The notes beneath the pieces were generated by a model, which did no database searches, had not been told where the DNA came from, and saw only the letters and a program-made list of their open reading frames with translations. Of a stretch of DNA of 64,000 nt, positions 45,601-54,878 are shown piece after piece. The translations under genes were made by a program, and so were the position numbers. Position 1 is the first letter of the stretch. Each line of letters begins with the position of its first letter. This DNA comes from Methanosarcina horonobensis HB-1 = JCM 15518 (GTDB lineage Archaea > Halobacteriota > Methanosarcinia > Methanosarcinales > Methanosarcinaceae), in the NCBI RefSeq assembly GCF_000970285.1, contig NZ_CP009516.1, positions 4,195,036 through 4,259,035 on the forward strand, given 5' to 3'.

Positions 45601-45707
45601 AGTGTACCGTTGTTATCAAGTTCTAAATCTACCTTTTCGCGCACCCACCTGATTTTATTGTCTGCGGTGATGCGTGGCTCCAGATCTTCCCAATCCTCCT
45701 GCCGCAC
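42627..45707 (-). CDS. PocR-PAS sensor histidine kinase (HisKA_2), N-terminus probably truncated
   Basis: 1026 aa from GTG. Residues 1-55 are only the back half of a PAS domain (IRWVREKVDLELDNNG, VTQNITGVRRAEE). Then a PocR ligand-binding domain (about 85-255: YKLAQIPMSLDDLKGNVLVG, CRHCVESD, YRCKNNMWDVVTPIIVGGQHVGNIFSGQFF), four PAS domains (about 270-400, 405-525, 550-670, 680-805), HisKA_2 with HHRIKNNLQVISSLLDLQSEKF, and HATPase with NELVSNSLKHAF, DNGKGIPE and GLQLVSTLVDQM. PocR-type domains may bind small hydrocarbons, and the Cys-His-Cys segment may hold a metal. The half PAS at the start suggests a lost 5' end. Confidence 0.88.
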   Translation of the reverse strand: MRQEDWEDLEPRITADNKIRWVREKVDLELDNNGTLPTGSGVTQNITGVRRAEEVLRQREQHIRLKLEDILSPAREPEDLQLAEIVDVKAIQSLMDDFYKLAQIPMSLDDLKGNVLVGIGWQDICTKFHRIHPETCRHCVESDTELSTGVLPAEFKLYRCKNNMWDVVTPIIVGGQHVGNIFSGQFFFEDESVDYKFFRSQAKKYGFNEKEYITALEKVPRLSREAVDTGMAFLMKLANMISQLSYSNIKLAQSLVERDAFMDAMQESERRERARSDELSAVLDAVPAAVWMAHDPGALQITGNRLSYEWLQVPEGTNVSKSASGGERLTFRLFKDGAEIPLADMPLRISAAGIELNDYEFDIKTTDGALRHLLGNARPLRDEQGKIRGSISAFIDITERKRTEETLAFERSQLLSIFDGIDDVVYVTDPYTCEVLYANKAMKEKFGGELIGGICYREFQRRDSPCDFCTNPVILKERGKPYHWEYYNSTVERYFMIMDRIIKWPDGRDVRFEIAKDITERKKTEEALQKAYGSLEEKVKERTAELEKAYKALVENERRLSEAQRLAHIGIWDWNLETDEIYWSDETFRILGCNPRRFGLPYSEILKLIHPDDREHADDVVNRALKGNPFSTDLRIILDDGEDRVVHAQGEAVFDEKNNPLRIRGTVQDITESKKAEEKIKILADAVESSDDAIITESLDGIVTSWNKGAEQIYGYSAEEILEKNVSILEPDDRKGEIKHLTEKIKHKEKIQRFRTLRLKKDGTIINISVTYSPIFDASGEPVAVSAIARDITERIRAEETLAKIEEARKKEIHHRIKNNLQVISSLLDLQSEKFQDKAVLEAFRESQSRVLSMSLIHEELYKGEGTDTLDFSTYLQKLAENLFQTYTLFSKSVHLCMDLEENAYFNMDIAVPLGIIVNELVSNSLKHAFTENQEGEIRIQLCREEKSNEMQESLFSLTISDNGKGIPENIELESLETLGTLGLQLVSTLVDQMDGKVEPRRDHGTEFRITFKITENNGKIVSPVN

Positions 45708-46180
45708 TTCCTCAACCTTCTATTGTCTACGAGTAAGTCTGACACTTCATCAACGTGAGAGTATAAATCGCACGCCATTATTTCTGAGGCTATTTCTGAG
45801 ACCCTTGAATTATTCTCTGCTCGATTCTCTGTTCGGATTTTCTCTCAAAATACCAGGAAATTCATCTAAGTGACGATCAGAAAATTCATAAGTAATAATG
45901 AAAATTCATCCAAATGATAATTTGAAGTAATATATCTTTAATTTCATAAAGACATTTGGATATGTTGATCAATATTTTGCTGAATGCGTTTTAAAAGAAA
46001 AGTTAGGATAGCAAAATTGAAGAAAGTGTTTTTTAGTTGGGGGCTTAAAGTCAGAAAGAGAACATGACTATTTTCTCCTGGAACATGAATCCTTTGCAAA
46101 AAACATAGTCAAAAAACCATTTTTGTAGCAAATCCGCTCTTATACTTAAAGCTGAATCCTCTAGCTGTTTGCCTATCGGA
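45708..46180. other. Intergenic region, about 470 bp
   Basis: Upstream of the PocR kinase. Short minus-strand frames (for instance a 33-codon frame from ATG near 45777) could be the lost N-terminus of the kinase, but none shows clear PAS similarity. Otherwise nothing. Confidence 0.35.
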
Positions 46181-47038
46181 TTATGTTGATTTTTCCCATT
46201 TTTTGCGATTTCTGCTTCCTATCTTGCTTCTAACCTTTGTATGCTGTAGCTTACGGATGTTCCTGATCTGCCCGAGCCTTGTCCCATCCAGCAAATACAC
46301 TTCGGCGCTTTCAAGTTCTATCCCGCCGGACGAGAAAACCGGACCCAGAAGGTCTTCCTGTGTTGACTCGTTGAAGGGAACGCCTCCGCAGAGTTCGTTA
46401 AAAGCAGGCATAATAAAGACCTCAGGATCAGCCCAATCTTTCCTGTCTTCAAAGTCAAGGTTTCCGAAGCGCTCTTTAAGGGCTTCGGCTTTAAACTTAG
46501 TCCTGACCCAGGCAGGTTCAACTATGGAGTACCCGAAGGTGTCGGTAAAACGTACTGTGGGATGGTTATGCGCAGTAATCACGTGGGATGCAGCCAGCAG
46601 TTCAGGAGCAGGCCAGGTGTGCCCGTGAAAATACCCGATTCCGTCAAGGACAGCCCCCCTGGCCGAATGTACTTTTATACCCTTTTGCCCGCTGAAGAGA
46701 AACTCGATTCCTCCATCGTGGTTTCCTGGGAAAATGTCTACATGCGCATGTTCTGCAAGAGTTTCGAGAAAACGAGGGATCTCATCCTTCTCCTGCCAGG
46801 ACACCTGAGGAACGTTATGCTTTACATCTCCAAGGAGCACTACCCGGTCAGGAGAAACTGCCTGTATATATCCCAGAATCCGGTCCAGTCTGTCTTTCAT
46901 GCGGCTGGGCAGATTAATCCCGCTTCTGTAGAGATCCCATTCGATTCCCAGATGGATATCGGCAATAACCAAGGCAGTTTCCGTGTTCGTGGCTGTAAGT
47001 GCAGGTTCTTCAAGAATAGGTATGATTTCAGGCGGCAT
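46181..47038 (-). CDS. Metallophosphoesterase (archaeal, SbcD-like fold)
   Basis: 285 aa. Metallophosphoesterase motifs: VIADIHLGIE (D-x-H), VLLGDVKHN (GDxxH-type), FPGNHDGGIE (GNHD), and HGHTWPAPEL with VITAHNHP. These bind two metals (Mn/Fe) and hydrolyse phosphoesters. The archaeal family is often linked with Lhr-type helicases in repair; here lhr lies about 8 kb away on the same strand. The region just upstream of the ATG carries a threefold 17-bp repeat (47055-47105). Confidence 0.88.
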   Translation of the reverse strand: MPPEIIPILEEPALTATNTETALVIADIHLGIEWDLYRSGINLPSRMKDRLDRILGYIQAVSPDRVVLLGDVKHNVPQVSWQEKDEIPRFLETLAEHAHVDIFPGNHDGGIEFLFSGQKGIKVHSARGAVLDGIGYFHGHTWPAPELLAASHVITAHNHPTVRFTDTFGYSIVEPAWVRTKFKAEALKERFGNLDFEDRKDWADPEVFIMPAFNELCGGVPFNESTQEDLLGPVFSSGGIELESAEVYLLDGTRLGQIRNIRKLQHTKVRSKIGSRNRKKWEKST

Positions 47039-47054
47039 AGAAACTCAGCAGGAA

Positions 47055-47105
47055 GATTGTTCTTAAAACGTGATTGTTCTTAAAACGTGATTGTTCTTAA
47101 AACAT
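47055..47105. repeat. Three tandem 17-bp repeats upstream of the metallophosphoesterase gene
   Basis: GATTGTTCTTAAAACGT occurs three times head to tail (last copy ends ACAT). It lies 16 bases upstream of the start codon of the gene on the minus strand, in the promoter or leader. Confidence 0.85.
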
Positions 47106-47373
47106 AATGATTTTAAAATTTAATAGAATATGAGGATAAAATTTCAAGAGGAACGGGGGGTCTCAGGCAGAACCGGCGTCCAGCGTCCAGGTACATAATA
47201 TGCATGTTATGATATATAAATAAAATAGATGTTATAAAAACATGATGAGACTGAGAATATTTGGTCCAGGAAGGAAAGAAACGTCTAAAAAGTTAAATTG
47301 ATGTGAAACAATCAGAAGTATGTTTGTTAAATAGAATATTCAGGAAGGGAATAGAATATCCAGAGAAATACAA

Positions 47374-47850
47374 ATGAGAGCAGCAAAACCCGAAGATGTT
47401 GAGGAGTTAAAAAAGCTAATATATGAAACAATTGATTCATGTTGTTCCGGCGTTTATCCCTGCGAAGCTATTGACTATTTTAAAGAGTACCGCAATACGC
47501 AGAATATCCTTAACGACATACTCAAAGGACACTGCCTGATTCTTACCTGCGGGAGAGAGTTGATAGGGACAGGCACTCTTTTAAGTTCGAACGCCAGAAG
47601 GATCTTCGTAAATCCCTTATACCAGAAGATGGGACTCGGAAAAAGGATTATGCGCGGACTTGAAGAGAAGGCTATAAAAGAAAAAGTCCGGATAATGGAC
47701 CTGGACGCCTCACTTGTAGCCTATTCTTTCTACAGAGCTCTCGGATATCAAACACAGTCAGAAGAGATAATTCAGGTAAAAAACGGGCAAAACTTAAGGT
47801 ACTATAAAATGGTGAAAAAAATGGTGAAAAACCTCGGACCTCGGAATTAA
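47374..47850 (+). CDS. GNAT acetyltransferase
   Basis: 158 aa. The GNAT pattern is complete: MRAAKPEDVEELKKLIYETI, LILTCGRELIGTGTL, IFVNPLYQKMGLGKRIMRGLEEKA (acetyl-CoA loop), and MDLDASLVAYSFYRALGYQ. The substrate is unknown. It contains an unusual CC (SCCSG) in the first third. Upstream 47106-47373 shows only AT-rich DNA with TATA-like stretches. Confidence 0.82.
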   Translation: MRAAKPEDVEELKKLIYETIDSCCSGVYPCEAIDYFKEYRNTQNILNDILKGHCLILTCGRELIGTGTLLSSNARRIFVNPLYQKMGLGKRIMRGLEEKAIKEKVRIMDLDASLVAYSFYRALGYQTQSEEIIQVKNGQNLRYYKMVKKMVKNLGPRN

Positions 47851-48186
47851 TTAAAATACGGTCCTTGAAGAGGATTGTCCTTAATTGCCTGTTCCTCAGC
47901 GAAACGCTGCTTGCTCGGCAGGACATATACATAGGACATATACATAAATGATCCACGTAGCAGTTATTCCGACAAGTCCCATAGCTCTGAAGAAGAGCAG
48001 ACAATGCGGGAAGGCACCCGTATATAGAATCTACAGAACTGTAATACTGCAAGCGACTGATCATGAGGAAGTTAAGTTTCGTATAAATAAGAGATTTTGA
48101 GTACAGGCAATAAAGTTCGAAAATAGTTTCAGGACCAGAGAAAAATTCAGGTCCTGATTTCAGTCTTCACAGAGATAACTCTCGCC
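47851..48186. other. Intergenic region, about 335 bp, convergent
   Basis: Lies between convergent genes. A short GGACATATACATA repeat occurs twice near 47923-47950. No gene. Confidence 0.4.
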
Positions 48187-49104
48187 TTACATCTCATACT
48201 CCAGTATATCCTCGATTGTGTCCACGTACTCGACGTTTATCCCAATATTCTCTTCGATATATTCTTCGGCATCCACTGCTTCCGGAACCCTTTCAACAAC
48301 AGTAAAGCCGCCTATACTTCTTTCCTCAAGGTTGTAAATAACAAGCTCACTGTTTTCTCTGGGCAGAAGGAACAGAGTTTTCCCTCCGGCTTCTGCTGCT
48401 TTAGCTTTTTCAAAGACCCCGCCGATAGCGCCTACATTGCCTTCGTCATCTATGGTACCGGTAAGGGTTACACTGTTATTGAGTTCGGTTCCATTGATTG
48501 CAGAGATTGTTAGAAGAGTCATGAGAGCACCTGCACTAGAACCATCAACACCTGGGATTTCCTGATCTGCAGTAATGCTGAAGATAACGTCAGTGCCTGA
48601 AAGAGAAACTCCGGTTTCCTGCTGAGCAACGAAAACCGCAGTGTTTGCAGCATCCTGGAAAATCACGCCCATAAGAGGCGTTGTCTGGACAAGCACCCTA
48701 CCTTTTCCGGCTCTGGTCTCAACCGAGATATTCAGTAGAGCCCCCTCTTCAGAAACAATCTCCCGGATAAAAGGACCTGACCTTTCCAGTTCAATATTCT
48801 GAAAGACAGCAGGAGCCTGCAAACTGGCAAAACCCTGCAGACCTGTCGGGCAGGCTTGAAGGTTATTCTCCAGTTCAAAAACTCTCTCCCTGTAATAGTC
48901 CAGCTGAGAAGCATAAGACTGGAGAGACTTGTTATTCTGAGTTATTTGTGTTTCGAGTCTTTCATTTTCCCTTTCAAGGGAATTTATCTGTGCCTGCATT
49001 TCCTGAACCTGTTCTCCCTCAACCGGAACTTGCTCGAACAGGAGAAGGTAAGCATTCGCAACAAGCGACAGGACAAGGACAAAGGCAAGAAGCTTGGATT
49101 TCAT
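48187..49104 (-). CDS. Membrane-anchored Lon-type (S16) protease domain
   Basis: 305 aa. An N-terminal anchor (LLAFVLVLSLVANAYLLLF) is followed by a coiled coil (about 32-80: EMQAQINSLERENERLETQITQNN) and an S16 domain. The catalytic Ser lies in PGVDGSSAGALMTLL (about 193-207) and the Lys in GGVFEKAKAAEAGGK (about 235-249), matching the Lon Ser-Lys dyad spacing. There is no AAA ATPase, so it would be an ATP-independent extracytoplasmic protease. NxS/T sites and Glu/Asp-rich tail fit export. Confidence 0.82.
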   Translation of the reverse strand: MKSKLLAFVLVLSLVANAYLLLFEQVPVEGEQVQEMQAQINSLERENERLETQITQNNKSLQSYASQLDYYRERVFELENNLQACPTGLQGFASLQAPAVFQNIELERSGPFIREIVSEEGALLNISVETRAGKGRVLVQTTPLMGVIFQDAANTAVFVAQQETGVSLSGTDVIFSITADQEIPGVDGSSAGALMTLLTISAINGTELNNSVTLTGTIDDEGNVGAIGGVFEKAKAAEAGGKTLFLLPRENSELVIYNLEERSIGGFTVVERVPEAVDAEEYIEENIGINVEYVDTIEDILEYEM

Positions 49105-49334
49105 ATAATGAATTATTTTACCACGGCTGGTACTTATTTCTTCCTAAGACACGTGAAGGGATTCGAAGAATGAAGAAAGAAGAAGATGTGGAATTAATAC
49201 AAAAAAGGCTGGACTGTGGTGGAATAGTCAGGTCAACGAGTTAAGCTACTTCAAGAAGATTCCTCCTTCGAGCAGGTACACCTCCAGATAGATATTTATG
49301 TGGGCTGCCAGCAGCCAGGCTTTAAACTGACCTT

Positions 49335-49760
49335 TCAGAAGACTTCTTTTTCTTCATCTTCCTTTTTATCTTTCTCATCCTGTTTCCATGTCAGTATTAC
49401 TTTAAGATTTGCTTCCTTATCCGATTTAGTAATAACTGCCCTTCCATCTGTAGTCAGGCGAAGATTAAAAGCCATCTGTATCTGAGAAGGTCTTCTTTCT
49501 GAAGGTATTTCCTCCACAGTATTTCCAACCTTTCTAGAAAACTCCTTAATAAGAAGCATTGCATTGTTAATCGAATCTACGGATTTCTCTTCCACGGCTT
49601 TAGGAGAGACGAGAGTCATTTTTATAGTGCCGGGGGCATGCCCCAGTTCGGCTAAAAGCGGCCCTATTTTCACAGCTTCCCTTTCAGATATCTTGTTTTC
49701 ATCTTTGTTGTTGTTCGTGTTATTACTAACGTCTTTACCAATAACGCTTTTAAGATTCAT
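49335..49760 (-). CDS. Trypco1-like small protein
   Basis: 141 aa. The N-terminus is polar and Asn-rich. The C-terminal core QMAFNLRLTTDGRAVITKSDKEANLKVILTWK closely follows the end pattern of the trypsin-co-occurring domain 1 (Trypco1/CU044_2847), 'VEFGxKLxxxAGAVIAKAxxEANxKVTLTW'. This domain is linked by comparative genomics to conflict systems with proteases and TIR-type effectors. A Lon-type protease gene lies directly downstream on the same strand (49104). Family by recall, role unknown. Confidence 0.55.
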   Translation of the reverse strand: MNLKSVIGKDVSNNTNNNKDENKISEREAVKIGPLLAELGHAPGTIKMTLVSPKAVEEKSVDSINNAMLLIKEFSRKVGNTVEEIPSERRPSQIQMAFNLRLTTDGRAVITKSDKEANLKVILTWKQDEKDKKEDEEKEVF

Positions 49761-50050
49761 GCATTACCACCCCAAAATGCAATACAGGGACGTATGACAG
49801 GAAAAGAGAACACGCCCCGGAAAAAGCGAATAAGATAGATAAAGTAGTATACAATTGGATAAATAATTGTTGACGCGTTTCATATTTCAGACCTTAGTTT
49901 AGATTTCGGATTTTAGATTTCAAATACTATAGTTAAAGACAACGATTAAAATTGAAATCTAAGGTTTAAAGACTGAAAAAGAAGTATTTTTGATTAAAAT
50001 ACAGCACCGAAAAAAAACTGGAAAAAAAATAGGAAGAGAGGCGGATCTAA

Positions 50051-50210
50051 CTCTTTGGCCCTCTTTAACCCTCTTTAACCCTCTTTGACCCTCTTTAACC
50101 CTCTTTAACCCTCTTTGACCCTCTTTAACCCTCTTTGACCCTCTTTAACCCTCTTTGACCCTCTTTAACCCTCTTTAACCCTCTTTGACCCTCTTTAACC
50201 CCCTTTGACC
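50051..50210. repeat. 16 tandem copies of a 10-bp repeat
   Basis: CTCTTTAACC or CTCTTTGACC occurs 16 times without a gap (first unit GGCC, last begins CCC). The A/G variant alternates in patterns AAG and AG. It lies just beyond the 3' end of cysS. The period of 10 is not a codon multiple, so it is not a coding repeat. Confidence 0.97.
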
Positions 50211-50238
50211 CGAACTTACTCGAAGAATACTTTTTACT

Positions 50239-51660
50239 TTAACTTTCTTCGGCTTTTTTTACCTGTGGGCCTTCTTTTGTATCCTGAACAATATACCCCA
50301 GAGATTTTATTTTCTCCCTGATCGCATCCGAGGCTGTCCAGTCTTTCTTTTTCCGGGCAGCTTCGCGTTCTTCAACAAGTCTGGAAACTTCCTCAGAGAT
50401 TTCCTCTTTACCAGCCTGTGCAAAGATACCGAGAACATCTGAAAATCGCTTATAGAGAAAGTGGATTTGTTCCAGAACCTGCCGGCCCCTTCCGGTTTCG
50501 AGGTAGACATTGGCTGTGCGCGAAAGCTCTCTAAAAACTGTTATTGCTTTAGGAGTATTGAAATCGTCTTCGAGAGCTTCCCTGAACTGATCCTCAAGTT
50601 CAGGTAGGGATTTAAGAATTTTCAGGTCTCCGGGGCTTGATTCGTCTTCCGCATTCTTCAGGGTAAACTCGAGGTTATCAAGGGTTTCTTTAAGTTTCAA
50701 ATAATTGTTTTTTGCATTTTCTGCAAAGGCTGCTGAATAGTCCAGTTTTTTCCGGTAGTGCACTGAAAGGAACATGAAACGTACAACCTCACCCCCGTAT
50801 TTTTCAACGATCTCGGGCAGAGTGAAAATATTTCCCTTGGACTTACTCATTTTCTCCCCTTCGACTATCAGGTGCTCTCCATGAACCCAGGTGCATACGA
50901 AGGGCTTTCCGGTTGCACCTTCTGACTGGGCGATCTCGTTTTCGTGGTGAGGAAAGATAAGGTCCACGCCTCCAAGGTGCATATCCAGGGTCGGACCAAA
51001 ACTTTTCATCGCCATTACCGAACATTCAATGTGCCAGCCAGGGCGGATTTTCCCCCAGGGGCTTTCGTAATAGATCCCTCTTTCGATTTCCTCAGGAGTT
51101 GAGGCTTTCAGGAGAGCAAAGTCCCTCGGGTTATCCTTGTCGTACTCATCTACATCTACGGATGCGCCAATCATGATATTATCAAAATCGAGCTTTGAAA
51201 GCTTGCCATAGCCAGGGAACCCTGAAATCCTGTAATAGACAGACCCTCCTTTTTCGTAAGCCAGCCCCTTTTCGATCAGGTTCCGTGCAAGTTCTATCAT
51301 ACCGTCAACGTTTTCAGTAGCTCTGGGATATGCTGAAGCCCGTTTTATATTCAGCATATCAAGACCTTTAAAGAATTCTGCAGTGTACTTATCCGTAAAG
51401 TCCTTAAGAGACATTCCTGCTGTTTTTGAATCCCTGATAGTTTTGTCGTCTATGTCCGTGATGTTCATCACAAGCTTTACCTTAAATCCCAGATACTCAA
51501 GAGTCCTGACTATATTGTCAGTCATCAGGAAAGTCCTGTAGTTTCCTATATGAGGCATATTGTAGACCGTGGGCCCGCAGGCATAAATCGAAATCTCGCC
51601 TTCTTTTATAGGTTTGAATATCTCTTTTTTTCTTGTCAGGGTATTGTAGACTTGCAGCAT
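50239..51660 (-). CDS. cysS: Cysteinyl-tRNA synthetase
   Basis: 473 aa. Class I aaRS marks: [19 protein letters not shown] (HIGH-type, with a Zn ligand Cys), [15 protein letters not shown] and [13 protein letters not shown] (zinc site), and EKMSKSKGN (KMSKS). It charges tRNA-Cys. Methanosarcina also has the SepRS/SepCysS route; this enzyme marks lineages with both. It is the last gene of a minus-strand run (maf-cysS separated by 153 bp). The 3' side ends in a 10-bp repeat array. Confidence 0.95.
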   Translation of the reverse strand: MLQVYNTLTRKKEIFKPIKEGEISIYACGPTVYNMPHIGNYRTFLMTDNIVRTLEYLGFKVKLVMNITDIDDKTIRDSKTAGMSLKDFTDKYTAEFFKGLDMLNIKRASAYPRATENVDGMIELARNLIEKGLAYEKGGSVYYRISGFPGYGKLSKLDFDNIMIGASVDVDEYDKDNPRDFALLKASTPEEIERGIYYESPWGKIRPGWHIECSVMAMKSFGPTLDMHLGGVDLIFPHHENEIAQSEGATGKPFVCTWVHGEHLIVEGEKMSKSKGNIFTLPEIVEKYGGEVVRFMFLSVHYRKKLDYSAAFAENAKNNYLKLKETLDNLEFTLKNAEDESSPGDLKILKSLPELEDQFREALEDDFNTPKAITVFRELSRTANVYLETGRGRQVLEQIHFLYKRFSDVLGIFAQAGKEEISEEVSRLVEEREAARKKKDWTASDAIREKIKSLGYIVQDTKEGPQVKKAEES

Positions 51661-51813
51661 TCGGAAGACCTCTGGTTATTAAATTCCGGGTAAATTAGCC
51701 CTATCTGCTATTAGCCCTATCTGCTACTATTGCTTCCAATTGCTTTATTACTTTTGCAGCTCCTGCAAATACTCCTGATAAAAAAGCCTGAAGCTTTCGA
51801 GCAGAAAAGAGAT

Positions 51814-52407
51814 TCAGGAAAAGCCTTCATCAAACACCGACACCCCAAACCTTTCCAGGATCTTTCCAAGCCGAAAGAGAGGAAGCCCCACTGCATTAAA
51901 GAAATCCCCTTCGGTCCTTTCTACCAGGACTGCTCCTTTTCCCTGAGCTGCAAAAGCTCCTGCTTTATCCAGAGGTTCTCCCGTCCTGATGTAAGCTGAA
52001 ATCCGCTCTTTGCTTAATTCAACCAGCCAGACATTAGTTGATTCGGATTCGCTTACTTCCTTCCCGCTGTCAAGGTCCAGAACTGTAAGCCCGGTTACGA
52101 CCCTGAACTTTTTTCCGCTAAGCTTTGCCAGCATTTTTTCAGCATTTTCAGGAGAGTCGGGCTTTCCCAGGATTTCCCCATTATAGAGCACCGAGGTATC
52201 GGCAGAGATCACAATCCCGGAATCAAAGTGCTTTGACACATCCCTGGCTTTCTCGATAGAGTGCTTCAGAAGCAGCTCTTCAGGGCTTAGACCCTGTAGA
52301 GGAGGTTCTTCATAAGAACTCGGGTAAACAACAAAATTATCTCCGATCAGCTGTTTAAGCAGTTCTTTTCGCCTTGGGGATGCGGACGCGAGAATTATCT
52401 TACGCAT
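51814..52407 (-). CDS. Maf-type nucleoside triphosphate pyrophosphatase
   Basis: 197 aa, normal length. [15 protein letters not shown] at the N-terminus is the Maf signature; later [63 protein letters not shown] complete it. Maf proteins hydrolyse non-canonical or modified NTPs to the monophosphate. The first codons face a 68-bp gap to the Kef gene. It is upstream of cysS on the same strand. Confidence 0.93.
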   Translation of the reverse strand: MRKIILASASPRRKELLKQLIGDNFVVYPSSYEEPPLQGLSPEELLLKHSIEKARDVSKHFDSGIVISADTSVLYNGEILGKPDSPENAEKMLAKLSGKKFRVVTGLTVLDLDSGKEVSESESTNVWLVELSKERISAYIRTGEPLDKAGAFAAQGKGAVLVERTEGDFFNAVGLPLFRLGKILERFGVSVFDEGFS

Positions 52408-52475
52408 GGGGAAAAAATCTGGATGGATAGGATATATCTCTATGCATGAAAAGAAGAAAAATGGAAATTTTTCAT

Positions 52476-54494
52476 TTATGAGCGGACACTTTCGAAGAAC
52501 TTTCTTACGTTATACAGCTCTTCAGGTTTTCCCAGGAGGATGCAGGCATCATTTGCCTGAAGAAGGAAATCACCGGCGGGGGTATGGAACAGATTCGCAC
52601 GCCTGCGGACTGACAGTACGGTTACACCGTGTTTTCTCCTGAAGTCAAGGTCTGCGAGAGTTTTTCCGTCAAAACTCGAGCCTCTTCCCACTTTGAGAAC
52701 CTGAATATCGATTCCCGGAAGCCCGTCTTTTATACTGAACCCGCTGTCGATGCCTGTGTCAACAGCAAGTTTTCTCAGTCTTCTGTACCCATTAGCCCGC
52801 ACATCATTTACCATTTTTTCGATATCTTCCCTGGGAACAAGATATTTTTCAAGCAGGCGGACAAAAATCTCTACCGAGGTTTCGTATTCTTCAGGAATAA
52901 TTTCATCCGCACCAAGAGCATTGAGCCGTTTCATTTCCTGCAGGTCATGTACCTTTGCAATAATGCAGATGCTGGGATTCAATTCCTTTGCAGCCTTGAC
53001 TATTTTTCTTGTAGCGGAAGCATCAGATATCCCGGTTACAAGGACTCTTGCACTCTTAATTCCTGCATGTTCCAGGACGGCTACAAAGGTTGCATCTCCG
53101 TACTGTATTTTTTCTCCTTTCGCTTTCTCCTGTTGCACAGTTTCAGGGTTCATCTCAAGGATGATATAAGGAATACCTGCGGTTTTTGCAGCCTTCGAAA
53201 CTGTCTTTCCGGAAAAACCAAACCCTACCATTATAAGGTGGTCTTTCATCTGAGGTTCGGTGTTTTCTTCATCATCCAGAGGTTCCGAATAAATACCCTG
53301 TACCAGTTTCATGCCAAAAGCCGTGCTTGAAGCCTTCCTGACAATAAAATCGGCAGGCCTGTAAGAAGCATTGATTACAAAGGGGGTTACTCCCATGGTA
53401 AGAATTGAAACTGCCAGAAAAGTCTGGTAGGTTTCCTCTGTCAGGAGCGAGTATTCGAGACCCAGTCTCGACAGGACAAAAGAGAATTCTCCTACCTGAG
53501 ACAGCGCAAGCCCTGTCAGTATGGTTGTACGGAGAGGAGATCCGAGAAGGAAAGTTACAAACCCTCCGGCCATTAATTTTACGATAATGAGAGTAATTGT
53601 TGCAAGAACAATGAGAGTCAGGTGATCAAGCAGATAACCGACGTCCAGAAGCATGCCTACGGACACGAAAAAAAAACTCATAAACATGTCTTTTAAAGGC
53701 AGGATATTACCCATTGCCTGATGGCTGTATTGAGACCCTGAGATAACGATCCCGGCTAAAAAGGCCCCAAGAGCCAGAGATAATCCAATGCTTGAGGTAA
53801 AGATAGCTGCTGATAAGCAGATGAAAACAACACTGACGAAGAAGAGCTGTTTACTGCCGGTCTTACCTACATGGTAAAATATCCAGGGAACAATGAACTT
53901 GGCACTCAGGATAAAAGCCAGGATAATCAGGGAACCTTTGAAGAAGATATTCGGAAGCGCACCCTCAAAACTCACGGAACCTCCTGCAAGCACAGGAGTA
54001 ATCAGGATAAGGGGCACGATAGCAAGGTCCTGAAATATCAGGATTGCTAACGAGGTTTTTCCATGTGGAGTATAGACTTCACTTCTGTCCTGAAGAACCT
54101 TAAGAACTATTGCAGTACTGCTAAGCGAGATAAGGAACCCTATAAAGGTAGATGTAGCAGGACTGAATCCAAGCCCTGTGCAGACAATCAGGACAATCGC
54201 TGTTGTAAAGAGGATCTGGAGAGTTCCTCCTACCATTACAGCCTTTTTCATCTTCCAGAGCTCTTTTAAAGATAGGTCAACCCCAATCGTAAAAAGCAGG
54301 AAAATGATACCGAGTTCGGCATTGAGCTCCATATTTTGCCCGCTGTCCAGAATCCCAAGACCATGAGGCCCAATCAGCATTCCGGTAACAAGAAAGCCCA
54401 GTACCGGAGGGACTTCAAATTTATAAAATATGGTAAGGATGAGGATGGCAAAGCCGAGAATCACATCAACATGTGCAAGTACAGAAAACTCCAT
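52476..54494 (-). CDS. Kef-type cation:proton antiporter with RCK domains
   Basis: 672 aa. Residues 1-385 hold about 12 hydrophobic helices of the CPA2 fold ([61 protein letters not shown]). A TrkA-N/RCK domain follows (about 415-530: [48 protein letters not shown]), then a TrkA-C domain (590-670). It exchanges K+ or Na+ for H+, gated by nucleotides or ions through the RCK part. Stand-alone. Confidence 0.92.
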   Translation of the reverse strand: MEFSVLAHVDVILGFAILILTIFYKFEVPPVLGFLVTGMLIGPHGLGILDSGQNMELNAELGIIFLLFTIGVDLSLKELWKMKKAVMVGGTLQILFTTAIVLIVCTGLGFSPATSTFIGFLISLSSTAIVLKVLQDRSEVYTPHGKTSLAILIFQDLAIVPLILITPVLAGGSVSFEGALPNIFFKGSLIILAFILSAKFIVPWIFYHVGKTGSKQLFFVSVVFICLSAAIFTSSIGLSLALGAFLAGIVISGSQYSHQAMGNILPLKDMFMSFFFVSVGMLLDVGYLLDHLTLIVLATITLIIVKLMAGGFVTFLLGSPLRTTILTGLALSQVGEFSFVLSRLGLEYSLLTEETYQTFLAVSILTMGVTPFVINASYRPADFIVRKASSTAFGMKLVQGIYSEPLDDEENTEPQMKDHLIMVGFGFSGKTVSKAAKTAGIPYIILEMNPETVQQEKAKGEKIQYGDATFVAVLEHAGIKSARVLVTGISDASATRKIVKAAKELNPSICIIAKVHDLQEMKRLNALGADEIIPEEYETSVEIFVRLLEKYLVPREDIEKMVNDVRANGYRRLRKLAVDTGIDSGFSIKDGLPGIDIQVLKVGRGSSFDGKTLADLDFRRKHGVTVLSVRRRANLFHTPAGDFLLQANDACILLGKPEELYNVRKFFESVRS

Positions 54495-54878
54495 TTCGTT
54501 TTTGCTCCTCAGAATTTAGAATAAACACATTTTAAGGTATCCTCAAGTGAAGTTTATTAAATATTTAAGAAGTTTGAGAGATCGGAACATGGAGAACATG
54601 GTAGTGCAGAACAATCAGACACTTATAATTACCCGCCCCGGAAAACCATCTGCCGCAAAACATCTATTGCAAATCATCTCTTGCAGGTATTGATTGCAAA
54701 TTGTCTGTTGCAGGTCGTCTATTTCAAGTTAACAAATATTTATCAAGAGATATAATATTTTCGGTAGAGAAAAAACGAAATAAATAGGTGAATATAGAAT
54801 TTTTCAGTAGGCTCCGATGTTTTTCTGATTAATATCTTTATCCAGGGTTAGTAAAAAACTTAATCCCTTAATTTAGGA
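54495..54878. other. Intergenic region with a degenerate 13-14-bp repeat
   Basis: At 54647-54729 six degenerate units of about 14 bp occur: CATCTGCCGCAAAA, CATCTATTGCAAAT, CATCTCTTGCAGGT, ATTGATTGCAAATT, GTCTGTTGCAGGT, CGTCTATTTCAAGT. No gene is present in this 384-bp gap. Confidence 0.6.

Noticed and set aside
50051-50210. CRISPR array
   Set aside because: Repeat unit is 10 bp without spacers, and no cas genes are present. The three C-rich repeats at 31-34 kb are too far apart and too few as well.
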